DNA of 64,000 nucleotides from Pseudomonas sp. M47T1 (lineage in GTDB: Bacteria > Pseudomonadota > Gammaproteobacteria > Pseudomonadales > Pseudomonadaceae), in NCBI RefSeq assembly GCF_000263855.1, contig NZ_AJWX01000016.1, positions 1 through 64,000 on the forward strand, written 5' to 3'. This document shows positions 42,999-52,495 of the stretch, piece after piece. Position numbers and translations under genes: made by a program. The notes beneath the pieces were generated by a model. The model had not been told where the DNA came from. It saw only the letters and a list, made by a program, of their open reading frames with translations, and did not search any database. Position 1 is the stretch's first letter. Each line of letters starts with the position of its first letter.

Positions 42999-45900
42999 AT
43001 GAAGGATATATCAACATTGTCCAGCGATTCGGGCCTGGATGTGATCCAGAACTTTGCATCGATACATGCGCTGTTGATGAGCATTCCCGAGGTCCCGGCC
43101 CTACGCCAGGACTCGGTACTTGCGTACCGTGATGTATTGAATGACTTCTGGCGCGCTGACTGCCCTTATATAGGATCCGACTGTAGCGGCAGTGCTCGCG
43201 AGGTCTTGATTCAGCTGTTGCGAAATAGCGCGCTGGCTGAAGTTGGCTGGATGATGCAAGCGCGAAAAGTGACTTGGGAGCAGGCTGGCAGTCTGCAAGG
43301 CATGTTTCTTGATGCCGCGCAGGGTCGTTTATCTGGCGTAACAACGGTGATCGCGAACGAAGTTGTTCGTCTGCCACTCCACGTGCTGCAAAGTCCCATG
43401 GAGGCGGCGGGTAGCCCAGCACATGCGGTGTGGTTGATACCGCGCGACGGCGTTATCCAGGCGTTCAGCAGTGAGCCTGCGTTGTTGCAGCATATCTCCA
43501 GACGCTTCCATGACGCCGAAAAGCGCGAGGCGCTGTTGGCAATGATGTCCCAGGCTGATCAAGCACGGGTGAATGAGTCCATTCAACGGGGTGAAAGCCT
43601 CCTGTTTTCCCTCACGCCGTGCCAGGGCAACCTGGTTGACAAGCTGGTTGATGACTTGCTGGTCGAGCAAAAAAACAGTTTCCACGGCCTGCAGGATACG
43701 CTTGTCCAGCAGGGTGACAGCTTGCAACCCTTCGTTGAGCGCATCCGTGACTTGCGTGGTTTCCCCGCAGCACAGGCGCGAAAAATGGAACAGTTGCTCC
43801 ATGACATTCGCCGCCAACGCACCCCCGACTGGCTGAAGTTCGGCGACGAGCAAGACCGCGCCCAGTTGGCGATTCGGGGCGAACTGCACCAGGCCTGCCT
43901 GCGAACAGTTGACGAGCTTGTGGGCTCTTTGCGCAACCATGAGGCATTCGCGTTCGCCCATGTGCGCAAGCACCTTGCCCGGCACGGAATTGACCTCGAC
44001 CCGGCCAGCGTGATCGTGACCGTGCTGCACAGTGTTGCGGTGGAGGGACGGGTCGTGGAACACCCTCGGCAACTGACATTGGCGCAGTTGGCACTCAACG
44101 ACAGTGGGGGGCAGCACGATAGCGACATGAAAATCATGGTGGGCGAGGCCAATCAGGCCGCTGGGCTAACGGCGGATATTGTGCTCGGGATGGTCCGGGA
44201 CAAGGACCTGCGGGTGAGCTACCCCCAGTTGTTGAAGGAGCGCTATGGCGACGACGAGGTGATCGATGCCTTGGCGAGTTTGCAGGTTGCGCGACTTGCC
44301 AATAGCCTGCTGGCGGCGAAAATGCAGGGAGTGATCGACTCGTCCCTGTTCAACCTGCTTGATGAAGTACGCCAGCCCGATGCCAGCCCGCAACAACACT
44401 CGATTGGCGCCTACTTCGTCAACCTGGACGGTGATCGCTACAGGCTCGCAGACCTGCTGGTACTGAGCTACAGGAAAGAGGGCCGCGATACGTTCCTGCT
44501 GTATGCACCCAACGCTCCGCAGGGGCAGGACTGGATCAAATGCCACAGCGAAATCCAGGTGATTGAAACCGTCGCCAGTTGGTCGGGCAAGCAGCAGGGC
44601 AGGGCCTACCTGCTGGGTCAGGCACCGTACACTACCCGCGCATCGTTGTTGGCGTTCCTTGAGCGCACTGCAAGCACGCCATCCGCCGCCGATTTGCTCA
44701 AGGCCGTCCAACTCAACCGGCTGGTGATGAATACGTGGCAGGATCTGGCGTTGTTAATGGCTTTCCGGCAAACCGTACGGATTATTGACGAGTCCCATGC
44801 GCTTTCGCCTGAGTGGTATCTGGGCGCCAGCGGGGCGTCACGCCAGCAACTGGCGCGGTTGGACAATGAGATCGCCGCCCTCACCTATGCCTACAACCAG
44901 GTGACCCAGGTCCCGAGCTTTGTCGACTATGCGCGCGAAACCCTCCAGCGAGGTTTCGACCGCGACCCCAAGCGCAAGCATAACCCCCGACGCTGGGATG
45001 TCGACCAATTCGAAATGCAGGTAAACGGGCAATGGCGCAACCTGGTCTGGGTGGCCATGAACGGCGTGGAGCGGGGCACTGACGTCGGTGGCCTCAGCGT
45101 GGGGGCGAGCATCGACACCACGCAGTGGGATCGCGGAATCGTCGCGGATCTGATGGCCCGCTTCCTCGATACCCATGACGTGCCAGAAGACTACGCGCGG
45201 TTGCTGAGCAAAAAGTTCCTCGACGCGTCCGCCGAACATAAAGCGTCGCGCGCCCAGCTTCACTTGCGCATCCTGCAACGGGAGTTGGACCGGGCTCGCT
45301 TGCAGTTGAGCCTGGACCCCGAGGCATGCAAGGGCATCAATCCGGCATCGATGGTCATGAAAATGGATGTCCCCATCGACCTCGGCCAAGTGAGGGGCGG
45401 GGCAATGCCCAGTGGAACGTCCCAGTCCGGCATCTACCATTTCCAGGTCAAGGGCGAAAAGGTCCAGGGTGTTTATCTGTTCCGTGACGCAGTGAAACGC
45501 ACGTATATCGACGTCCTGTATACGCCCCACGCGCCGGATGGGGTCTGGTTCAGGCCCGTCGAAGAGATCGGCAGCGCCATCGAACACGGCGGCCTGGGGC
45601 CGTATTTGCGAGATCGACTGCCCTACAGACACTTGCCGCGGTTTGAGCGGTTTCTCGACAAGCTGCGCGATAATGGCTATCGCGGCGACTTCACCCAATC
45701 GCGCGTCGGGCCCCACCAGTTGGTCGACAGCTTCCGAGGCGAGCACGATGCAATCGTGTTGGGCATCCTGCGCGATGTGGATGCCAGCACCGTCAGCAAG
45801 GCCGAGCGATTTTCGGCGATGTTGGTGGAGCGTACCTTCCAGGTGCTGGGTGTGCTGGCGCTGCCGTTTCCTCCGGCGCGCATGGCGTTGGGCACGGTCA

Positions 45901-46196
45901 AGGTGCTGATTCATCTGTATCGGGCGGCCGAAGCCTACCGCTATGCCGACAGGGCGCAGGCGGCCTGGCATCTGCTGGATGCGGCGCTGGGGGTAGGTTC
46001 TCTGGCGGGGGTGTCCGGCAAGCCGCAGCAGCAGTTCCTTGAAACACTGTTCAAAGGACCACCGCCGGAACTGGCGGAGAAAATGATCACTCAGTTCTCC
46101 GACCGCCTGGCTGATGAGCTGGACGGCTATTTGCGATCAGTGACCATTGCGCAAAAAAATGATGCCCCCAGCCATGCCTGGATTCAGGCGTCGTAA
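42999..46196 (+). CDS. Large dermonecrotic-toxin-like protein (DUF6543 type)
   Basis: 1065 residues from the ATG at 42999 (AAGGAG upstream; the open frame starts at 42942 in the palindrome). No signal peptide. The central region (about 640-960) resembles the Pseudomonas dermonecrotic toxin / DUF6543 family (RWDVDQFEMQVNGQWRNLVWV, YHFQVKGEKVQGVYLFRDAV, DVLYTPHAPDGVWFRP). Residues about 946-1005 are hydrophobic (LGVLALPFPPARMALGTVKV). Family members are often longer with a C-terminal effector; this one stops soon after the hydrophobic segment. Its end overlaps the convergent IclR gene by 13 bases. No secretion gene is adjacent; target unknown. Confidence 0.7.
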   Translation: MKDISTLSSDSGLDVIQNFASIHALLMSIPEVPALRQDSVLAYRDVLNDFWRADCPYIGSDCSGSAREVLIQLLRNSALAEVGWMMQARKVTWEQAGSLQGMFLDAAQGRLSGVTTVIANEVVRLPLHVLQSPMEAAGSPAHAVWLIPRDGVIQAFSSEPALLQHISRRFHDAEKREALLAMMSQADQARVNESIQRGESLLFSLTPCQGNLVDKLVDDLLVEQKNSFHGLQDTLVQQGDSLQPFVERIRDLRGFPAAQARKMEQLLHDIRRQRTPDWLKFGDEQDRAQLAIRGELHQACLRTVDELVGSLRNHEAFAFAHVRKHLARHGIDLDPASVIVTVLHSVAVEGRVVEHPRQLTLAQLALNDSGGQHDSDMKIMVGEANQAAGLTADIVLGMVRDKDLRVSYPQLLKERYGDDEVIDALASLQVARLANSLLAAKMQGVIDSSLFNLLDEVRQPDASPQQHSIGAYFVNLDGDRYRLADLLVLSYRKEGRDTFLLYAPNAPQGQDWIKCHSEIQVIETVASWSGKQQGRAYLLGQAPYTTRASLLAFLERTASTPSAADLLKAVQLNRLVMNTWQDLALLMAFRQTVRIIDESHALSPEWYLGASGASRQQLARLDNEIAALTYAYNQVTQVPSFVDYARETLQRGFDRDPKRKHNPRRWDVDQFEMQVNGQWRNLVWVAMNGVERGTDVGGLSVGASIDTTQWDRGIVADLMARFLDTHDVPEDYARLLSKKFLDASAEHKASRAQLHLRILQRELDRARLQLSLDPEACKGINPASMVMKMDVPIDLGQVRGGAMPSGTSQSGIYHFQVKGEKVQGVYLFRDAVKRTYIDVLYTPHAPDGVWFRPVEEIGSAIEHGGLGPYLRDRLPYRHLPRFERFLDKLRDNGYRGDFTQSRVGPHQLVDSFRGEHDAIVLGILRDVDASTVSKAERFSAMLVERTFQVLGVLALPFPPARMALGTVKVLIHLYRAAEAYRYADRAQAAWHLLDAALGVGSLAGVSGKPQQQFLETLFKGPPPELAEKMITQFSDRLADELDGYLRSVTIAQKNDAPSHAWIQAS

Positions 46197-46957
46197 CCCA
46201 TGCGCCAACTCACAGCCCGGCTGGCGGCCAGCAAGCGCTGCGCAGCCGGGCCGTGCTCGTCGGCATGAAACATGGACGTAGGGCCCACCACGGTCAGCAC
46301 CGCCACGATGCGCCCGAGGGCATCGAACACGGGAGCCGACAGCGCGTCGACGCCCGGCAACAGTAAGCCATGAACATGATGCAGGCCATTTTCGCGAATC
46401 GTCGCGAAGGTGGCCTGGGTTTTTGTTTCAGCTCCAGGCTGCATTTCATCGGCCATCAGGTCGGCGGTTTCACGCGCGGGCAGATAGGCGCCGAACACCA
46501 GCCCGGTGGATGAACTGAGCAGTGGCAGTACCGAGCCCACCTGAGTCACTACCGTGACCGCGCGCACTGCGGCTTCCACCTGCACCACGGTGGCGCCACG
46601 GTTACCCCACACGGCCAGGAAGCAGGTCTCATTGAGCTCGTCACGCAGGTCCGACAACGGCATGGCGGCCAGCTTCAACACGTCCATGCTGCCCAGCGCC
46701 GCCAGGCCTACCCGCAGCGCTTCACGCCCCAGGCCGTAGTGGTTGGTGGCCGGGTTCTGCTCGGCAAAGCCGCTGGCAATCAATGCCTGCAGGTAGCGGT
46801 GAACCTTGCTCGCCGGCATCTGCACATGCTCGGCCAGCCGGGACAGCGACGTAGACGGCGTGAGTTCGGCCAGCGCCTTGAGAATGTCAGTACCCACCTC
46901 GGCCGAGCGGACTTTCTGTTTGCTGTTGCCGTCGGCGGGTAAGGTGGGGGCGGGCAT
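46184..46957 (-). CDS. IclR-type regulator (HmgR-like)
   Basis: 257 residues from the ATG at 46957. IclR winged helix (about 18-80: LADLTPSTSLSR-type region with HVQMPASKVHRYLQALI) and effector domain (about 85-250). Divergent from hmgA-fahA-maiA with an inverted-repeat operator between. In Pseudomonas HmgR represses the homogentisate genes and is released by homogentisate. Open frame extends to 47017 but the ATG at 46957 fits the family start. Confidence 0.85.
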   Translation of the reverse strand: MPAPTLPADGNSKQKVRSAEVGTDILKALAELTPSTSLSRLAEHVQMPASKVHRYLQALIASGFAEQNPATNHYGLGREALRVGLAALGSMDVLKLAAMPLSDLRDELNETCFLAVWGNRGATVVQVEAAVRAVTVVTQVGSVLPLLSSSTGLVFGAYLPARETADLMADEMQPGAETKTQATFATIRENGLHHVHGLLLPGVDALSAPVFDALGRIVAVLTVVGPTSMFHADEHGPAAQRLLAASRAVSWRMGYDA

Positions 46958-47016
46958 GTGGGGGCGGTCTCCGGTGTCAGTGGGCGTCTTTATAGCTTGA
47001 CGGCCCTGGCGGATCA

Positions 47017-47043
47017 AATTACGTTATCCGTAATTGGATTACG
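47017..47043. promoter_or_regulatory. Probable HmgR operator
   Basis: AATTACG-N5-CGTAATT (47017-47035), then a third half-site GGATTACG (47036-47043), between the IclR gene and hmgA. AT-rich stretch TACGATAAAAATAATAGC follows, a likely promoter part. Confidence 0.65.
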
Positions 47044-47101
47044 ATAAAAATAATAGCAGCCCCGATCGTGCTGTCGCCCGGCTGCCCAACCCGGAGGTTT
47101 C

Positions 47102-48412
47102 ATGGACCTGGACCCTGGCACCGCTGCGCCGCGCTACCAGAGCGGCTTCGGCAATGAATTCAGCAGCGAGGCCCTGCCTGGCGCCCTGCCCCCAGGCTGC
47201 AACTCGCCACAGAAAGCCCCCTATGGTTTGTACGCCGAACAGTTTTCCGGCACAGCCTTCACCGTGCCGCGCAGCGAGGCGCGGCGTACCTGGATGTACC
47301 GTATCCGGCCATCGGCGCTGCACCCGCGTTTCGAACCGCTGGTGCGACAGTTGGCAGGCGGCCCGCTGCATGAGGCCACGCCCAACCGACTGCGCTGGGA
47401 CCCGCTGCCGTTTCCCGCGGCGCCCACCGACTTCATTGACGGCTGGGTGGCCATGGCGGCCAACCGCGAAGCGCACACGCCCAGTGGTGTCAGCCTTTAC
47501 CATTATGCGGCCAATCAGGACATGCGGCGGGTGTTCTACAACGCCGACGGCGAGTTGCTGCTGGTGCCCGAGCAGGGCCAGTTGCGGTTGCTGACCGAAC
47601 TGGGCGTGCTGGAGATCGGGCCGTTGGAAATCGCCGTGATTCCACGGGGCATGAAGTTCTGTGTGCAGTTGCCTGACGGCCAGGCCCGTGGCTATCTGGC
47701 GGAAAACCATGGCGCGGCGTTGCGGTTGCCCGACCTGGGGCCGATCGGCAGCAATGGTTTGGCCAACCCGCGGGACTTTCTGGCGCCAGTGGCGCACTAC
47801 CACGATGCCAGGGGCGCCGTGCCCCTGGTGCAGAAATTCCATGGCCAGCTGTGGGGTTGTGAACTTGATCATTCACCGCTGGACGTGGTGGCGTGGCACG
47901 GCAACAACGTGCCGTACAAGTACGACCTGCGCCTGTTCAACACGTTGGGCACGGTCAGTTTCGATCACCCCGACCCGTCTATTTTCACCGTGCTGACCTC
48001 GCCTACCAGCATGCCGGGCCTGGCCAACATGGATTTCGTGATCTTCCCACCACGCTGGATGGTGGCGGAAAACACGTTCCGCCCCCCCTGGTTCCACCGC
48101 AACCTGATGAACGAATACATGGGCCTGATCCAGGGTGCCTACGACGCCAAGGCGCAAGGCTTTGTGCCTGGCGGGGCGTCGCTGCACAGTTGCATGAGTG
48201 CCCACGGCCCGGACGCCGAGACCTGCGCGCGGGCAGTGGCTGCTTCGCTTGTGCCCGCGCGCATCGACCACACCATGGCCTTCATGTTCGAGACCAGCCA
48301 GGTATTGCGGCCCAGCCGTCACGCGCTCGACTGTGCGCAACTGCAACCCGCCTATGACGACTGCTGGGCCTCGCTGCCCAGCACCTTCGACCCGAACCGG
48401 AGAGACGCATGA
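47102..48412 (+). CDS. hmgA: Homogentisate 1,2-dioxygenase
   Basis: 436 residues. Typical HmgA sequence (YQSGFGNEFSSEALPGALP; HGNNVPYKYDLRLFNT; iron-ligand region near residues 290-380, with PPRWMVAENTFRPPWFHRNL). Opens the ring of homogentisate to maleylacetoacetate in tyrosine/phenylalanine catabolism. Preceded by CGGAGG. Overlaps fahA by 4 bases (ATGA). Confidence 0.97.
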   Translation: MDLDPGTAAPRYQSGFGNEFSSEALPGALPPGCNSPQKAPYGLYAEQFSGTAFTVPRSEARRTWMYRIRPSALHPRFEPLVRQLAGGPLHEATPNRLRWDPLPFPAAPTDFIDGWVAMAANREAHTPSGVSLYHYAANQDMRRVFYNADGELLLVPEQGQLRLLTELGVLEIGPLEIAVIPRGMKFCVQLPDGQARGYLAENHGAALRLPDLGPIGSNGLANPRDFLAPVAHYHDARGAVPLVQKFHGQLWGCELDHSPLDVVAWHGNNVPYKYDLRLFNTLGTVSFDHPDPSIFTVLTSPTSMPGLANMDFVIFPPRWMVAENTFRPPWFHRNLMNEYMGLIQGAYDAKAQGFVPGGASLHSCMSAHGPDAETCARAVAASLVPARIDHTMAFMFETSQVLRPSRHALDCAQLQPAYDDCWASLPSTFDPNRRDA

Positions 48413-49692
48413 ATCAGCAGCACAGCTGGGTTGCCAGCGCCAATGGCCACCCCGACTTTCCCTTGCAGAACCTGCCCCTGGGCATTTTCATTCCGTCGGC
48501 AGGCCGCGCGCGTGCCGGCGTCGCGATCGGCGATTCGATCCTCGACCTGCACGCTTTGCTGGCCACCGGCCTGTTGCAGGGCGACGCCGCCAGTGCCGTC
48601 CAGGCGTGTGAGGGCGGTCACCTCAATGGTTTTTTCGCCTTGGGCAGGCCGGCGCGCATCGCCTTGCGGGAACGGCTGACGGCGCTGTTGGCCGAGGGCA
48701 GCGAGGCGCGCCCCGTAGTGCAGGGTTGCCTGCATGTGGCCAGTGCCTGTGAGATGGCACTGCCGGCACGGGTGGGTGACTACACCGACTTCTACGTGGG
48801 CATCGAGCATGCGAAAAATGTGGGCAAGCTGTTTCGGCCCGACAACCCGCTGCTGCCCAATTATAAATATGTGCCCATCGGTTATCACGGCAGGGCCTCG
48901 ACGTTGCGGCCCTCCGGTACCCAGGTGCGGCGCCCCAAGGGGCAAACCTTGCCGGCCGGTCAGCAGGAACCGAGCTTTGGCCCCTGCGCCCGGCTGGATT
49001 TCGAGTTGGAGCTGGGTATCTGGATCGGCCGCGGCAACGCCATGGGCGAGGGTATTCCCATCGACCAGGCTGACGAACACGTGGCCGGTTATTGCCTGCT
49101 CAATGACTGGTCGGCGCGCGACGTGCAGGCCTGGGAATACCAGCCGCTGGGGCCGTTTCTGTCCAAGAGTTTCATCACTAGCCTGTCGCCCTGGGTCGTC
49201 ACCGCCGAGGCCCTGGCGCCGTTTCGCTGCGCCCAGGCGCCGCGCCCGGAGGGCGACCCACGGCCGCTGCCATACCTGTGGCATGGGCCCGACCAGGCCG
49301 GTGGTGCGCTGGATATCGAGCTGGAGGTATTGCTGCAGACCGCGTCCATGCGCGAGCTAGGACTGGCGCCCCAGCGCGTCACCTTGAGCAATTCACGCAG
49401 CATGTACTGGACCGTGGCGCAGTTGGTTGCCCACCACAGCGTCAATGGCTGCCAGTTGCAGCCGGGTGACCTGTTCGGCTCCGGCACCTTGTCGGGCGCC
49501 CAGCCGGGCCAGTTCGGCAGCCTGCTGGAGATGACCGAAGGTGGCAAAAACCCGCTGACCCTGGCCTCGGGCGAGGTTCGGCGTTTCCTGGAGGATGGCG
49601 ACGAGGTCATTCTGCGTGCGCGTTGCGCGGCGCCGGGCCAGGTGCCCATCGGTTTTGGTGAATGCCGCGGCCGGGTGGTCGCGGCGCTGTAA
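48409..49692 (+). CDS. fahA: Fumarylacetoacetase
   Basis: 427 residues, with the FAH catalytic domain from about residue 115 (VGDYTDFYVGIEHAKNVG, PIGYHGRAS, FELELGIWIGRGN with metal Glu, NDWSARDVQAWEYQPLGPF). Hydrolyses fumarylacetoacetate to fumarate and acetoacetate. ATG overlaps the hmgA stop; maiA starts 10 bases downstream. Confidence 0.97.
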   Translation: MNQQHSWVASANGHPDFPLQNLPLGIFIPSAGRARAGVAIGDSILDLHALLATGLLQGDAASAVQACEGGHLNGFFALGRPARIALRERLTALLAEGSEARPVVQGCLHVASACEMALPARVGDYTDFYVGIEHAKNVGKLFRPDNPLLPNYKYVPIGYHGRASTLRPSGTQVRRPKGQTLPAGQQEPSFGPCARLDFELELGIWIGRGNAMGEGIPIDQADEHVAGYCLLNDWSARDVQAWEYQPLGPFLSKSFITSLSPWVVTAEALAPFRCAQAPRPEGDPRPLPYLWHGPDQAGGALDIELEVLLQTASMRELGLAPQRVTLSNSRSMYWTVAQLVAHHSVNGCQLQPGDLFGSGTLSGAQPGQFGSLLEMTEGGKNPLTLASGEVRRFLEDGDEVILRARCAAPGQVPIGFGECRGRVVAAL

Positions 49693-49702
49693 GGGGGTGA
49701 CC

Positions 49703-50329
49703 ATGCAGCTGTACACCTACTATCGATCCACTTCGTCCTACCGGGTACGCATTGCCTTGGCCTTGAAGGGCCTGGAGTATGAGTCGCTACCGGTCAACCT
49801 GCTGGCCGGCGAACAGCGCCAGCCCGCGTACCTGGCAGTTGACCCGCAAGGTCGGGTGCCGGCGCTGGCGGTGGAGGCGGGGCAGGTGCTGATTCAGTCG
49901 GCCGCGATTCTGGAGTACCTGGAAGAGCGTTATCCCCAGGTGCCGTTGCTGGCGAGCGACCTGCTGCTGCGTGCCCGGGCGCGAGGCATCGCGGCCTTGA
50001 TCGGCAGTGACATTCATCCGTTGCATAACGTCAGCGTGCTCAACCGCCTGCGGGCCCTGGGGCAGGATGAAGCGCAGGTGCAAGACTGGATCGGCGCCTG
50101 GATCAGTCAGGGCCTGGGCGCGGTGGAAATCTTGCTGGGTGATCACGGCTATTGCATAGGCCCTGAGCCGGGGTTGGCGGATGTGTACCTGATTCCGCAG
50201 GTTTACGCCGCCGAGCGTTTCAAGGTGTCGCTTGATGCCTGGCCTCGCATTGCCCGGGTGGCGGCGCTGGCGGCCGGGCATCCGGCATTTGTTCACGCGC
50301 ACCCGGCGTCCCAGCCTGATACGCCTTGA
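49703..50329 (+). CDS. maiA: Maleylacetoacetate isomerase
   Basis: 208 residues, zeta-class GST fold. N-terminal YTYYRSTSSYRVRIALALKG (residues 4-23, with the Ser-rich glutathione site), and IQSAAILEYLEERYP. Isomerises maleylacetoacetate to fumarylacetoacetate using glutathione. Last gene of the hmg operon. Confidence 0.95.
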   Translation: MQLYTYYRSTSSYRVRIALALKGLEYESLPVNLLAGEQRQPAYLAVDPQGRVPALAVEAGQVLIQSAAILEYLEERYPQVPLLASDLLLRARARGIAALIGSDIHPLHNVSVLNRLRALGQDEAQVQDWIGAWISQGLGAVEILLGDHGYCIGPEPGLADVYLIPQVYAAERFKVSLDAWPRIARVAALAAGHPAFVHAHPASQPDTP

Positions 50330-50331
50330 GG

Positions 50332-51153
50332 TCAGTGCAGGGATGAAGGCAGCGCGGGCAGCTCTTGCAAGCGGGTGGTCAGGCGCAGGCGCTGGATGGG
50401 GTCGTCACTGAGCAACAGCGCGTGTTCCAGGTCAAAGCGTTCGCCCCGGGGGCATTCCAGGCGCTGGTAGATGCCGGCGCGGGCCACGTAGTCGGCGGCG
50501 GCAGGCGGACCCAGCACCAGTACTCGCTCGGCGTCCTTGAGCGCGGCCACATCATCCTGGTGACTGCTGTGCAGCTGGCGCAGGTTGCGCGACAGTCGCT
50601 GCAACATGTGTTGCGGGCTGGCCTGTGCCAAGTGCTCGGCCAGCAACGGCACCTGCGGGCCGAATTGTCGGCCCAGCAACTCGCGGCAATCGGCGGGGTA
50701 CAGGCGTCGGCCGCCGCAGGGGTCCAATTGATGATCGGCCCCGGGCACGCGTAGCAGGAAATGGCCGGGGAAGTTCACCCCAATCAGAGGAATATCCAGG
50801 CGCTTGGCCATTTCCAGCGCCAGCAGGGCCAGCGCCAGCGGTTGCCCGCGCTTGCGTTCCAGCACTTTGTTCAGCAACGCCGCCTGCGGGCGCAATGGGT
50901 GAAAATCATCCAGGGCAAACCCCAGCGCATTGAGCCGCCTGAGCAACGGTTGCGCCAGCTCGGAAACCGGCAGCATCGGCAGGCCGATACTGATCTGCAA
51001 CTGCAGCTCGCGCAGCTGTTCATCGCACTGGGTTGGCACCAAGCCAGGCTCATGTTCGGCAGCGATCCACAACGCGGCTTCGAACGTCGCGGGCGGGCTT
51101 TGCTCAAGGCACGTCAGGCAGGCCTGGCGTTGGGTGTTGACGGTAGGCTTCAT
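50332..51153 (-). CDS. SirB1-type protein (transglutaminase-like / TPR)
   Basis: 273 residues. The middle part LERKRGQPLALALLALEMAKRL with GVNFPGHFLLRV and LDPCGGRRL is the SirB1/transglutaminase-like core (candidate His in GHFLLRV; the usual Cys is not evident). A helical, TPR-like C-terminal part (about 190-270) follows. Function unknown. Convergent with maiA, ending two bases away. Confidence 0.75.
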   Translation of the reverse strand: MKPTVNTQRQACLTCLEQSPPATFEAALWIAAEHEPGLVPTQCDEQLRELQLQISIGLPMLPVSELAQPLLRRLNALGFALDDFHPLRPQAALLNKVLERKRGQPLALALLALEMAKRLDIPLIGVNFPGHFLLRVPGADHQLDPCGGRRLYPADCRELLGRQFGPQVPLLAEHLAQASPQHMLQRLSRNLRQLHSSHQDDVAALKDAERVLVLGPPAAADYVARAGIYQRLECPRGERFDLEHALLLSDDPIQRLRLTTRLQELPALPSSLH

Positions 51154-51210
51154 AGCTTCTCTTGTAGCCCCGTACCGCGGTTTCGTCCACCCCGCGCGCG
51201 CGGGAGGGGG

Positions 51211-51300
51211 CCCGCAGCCTTAGGCGGCAGCTCCAGCATCAGCCCATGAAAAGACGGTTGCTGTTACACGTCTTTAGCCGCTGCTGCCAGGCTGCGCGGG
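51211..51300. repeat. Degenerate REP inverted pair
   Basis: CCCGCAGCCTTAGGCGGCAG (from 51211) and CTGCTGCCAGGCTGCGCGGG (to 51300). A degenerate copy of the GCTGCCGCCAG family, between the SirB1 gene and the amino acid dehydrogenase. Confidence 0.6.
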
Positions 51301-51372
51301 CCAGTGTGTGATATCGGTAGCACTGCGGACCCATCGACTACACTGGGTATACAACAAGAAGGGAGCCGTTCG

Positions 51373-52392
51373 ATGTTCGCTCTCATGCAAAGCACTCGCA
51401 CCCACGCACTGCACCTGGCCGTTGACCCGGCAACGGGGCTGCGCGCCGTGGTGGCTATTCATGACTGCCGTGCCGGCCCGGCAATTGGCGGCTGCCGTTA
51501 CCTGGCTTATCCCGATGACGAAAGCGCCATGGTCGACGCTATCCGCCTGGCCCAAGGCATGAGCTTCAAAGCGGCCTTGGCCGGCCTGCCGTTTGGCGGG
51601 GGCAAGGCCGTGATCATCCGCAGCCCCCATGTGGAAAACCGCGCGGGGCTGTTCGAAGCGTTCGGGCGTTTCGTCGAGAGCCTGGACGGCCGCTTCATTA
51701 CCGCCGTGGACAGCGGCACGTCCACGGCCGACATGGATTGCGTGGCCCAGCAGACCCGCCACGTCACCAGCACCACCGCCTCTGGCGACCCGGCGCCCCA
51801 TGCCGCCATGGGCGTGTTCGCCGGTATACGCGCCACCGCCATGGCCCGCCTGGGCACTGATAACCTGGAAGGCCTGCGCATTGCCGTGCAGGGGCTGGGC
51901 AATGTTGGCTACGCCGTGGCCGAACAGCTGCACGCCGCCGGTGCCGAGCTGTTGGTCAGCGACCTGGACCCCGGTAAGGTGCAACTGGCCATGGAGCAAT
52001 TGGGCGCGCACCCGGTGCAAGCCGAGGCGCTGGCCAGCACGCCGTGCGACATCTTTTCACCGTGCGGGCTGGGCTCCATCCTCAATGGCCAGAGCGTGTC
52101 ACAGCTGCGCTGCGCGGCGGTAGCCGGTTCGGCCAACAACCAGCTCACCAGCCTGCCGGTGGCCGACCAACTGGAAAAACGCGGCATCCTTTATGCGCCC
52201 GATTATGTAATCAACTCCGGGGGGCTCATCTACGTTGCCCTCAAGCATCAGGGCGAGGAGGTGGGCACCATCACCGCTCACCTGGCCTGTATCGGTACCC
52301 GTCTCACCGAAGTCTTCGCCCACGCCCAGGCCGAGAAGCGCTCACCGGCGCGCGTGGCCGAGGCCCTGGCGGAGAAACTGATCTACGCCTGA
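51373..52392 (+). CDS. ldh: Leucine/phenylalanine-type amino acid dehydrogenase
   Basis: 339 residues from the ATG at 51373 (GGGAG upstream). Glu/Leu/Phe/Val dehydrogenase family: catalytic Lys in LPFGGGKAVII and NAD-binding GLGNVGYAVAEQLHAAG. Deaminates a branched-chain or aromatic amino acid to its 2-oxoacid with NAD. It sits upstream of a 2-oxoacid dehydrogenase operon, which could use the product; order equals P. aeruginosa PA3418-PA3415. Substrate not certain. Confidence 0.85.
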   Translation: MFALMQSTRTHALHLAVDPATGLRAVVAIHDCRAGPAIGGCRYLAYPDDESAMVDAIRLAQGMSFKAALAGLPFGGGKAVIIRSPHVENRAGLFEAFGRFVESLDGRFITAVDSGTSTADMDCVAQQTRHVTSTTASGDPAPHAAMGVFAGIRATAMARLGTDNLEGLRIAVQGLGNVGYAVAEQLHAAGAELLVSDLDPGKVQLAMEQLGAHPVQAEALASTPCDIFSPCGLGSILNGQSVSQLRCAAVAGSANNQLTSLPVADQLEKRGILYAPDYVINSGGLIYVALKHQGEEVGTITAHLACIGTRLTEVFAHAQAEKRSPARVAEALAEKLIYA

Positions 52393-52495
52393 TTAAATGA
52401 GCCGGCGCCCGACCGGCGTCAGCTCTGAAAGGCTTGCGGCCACAAGCGGCACGCCATGACAAGCACACGTACCTGCGTGTGTCAGGAGTTGCGCA

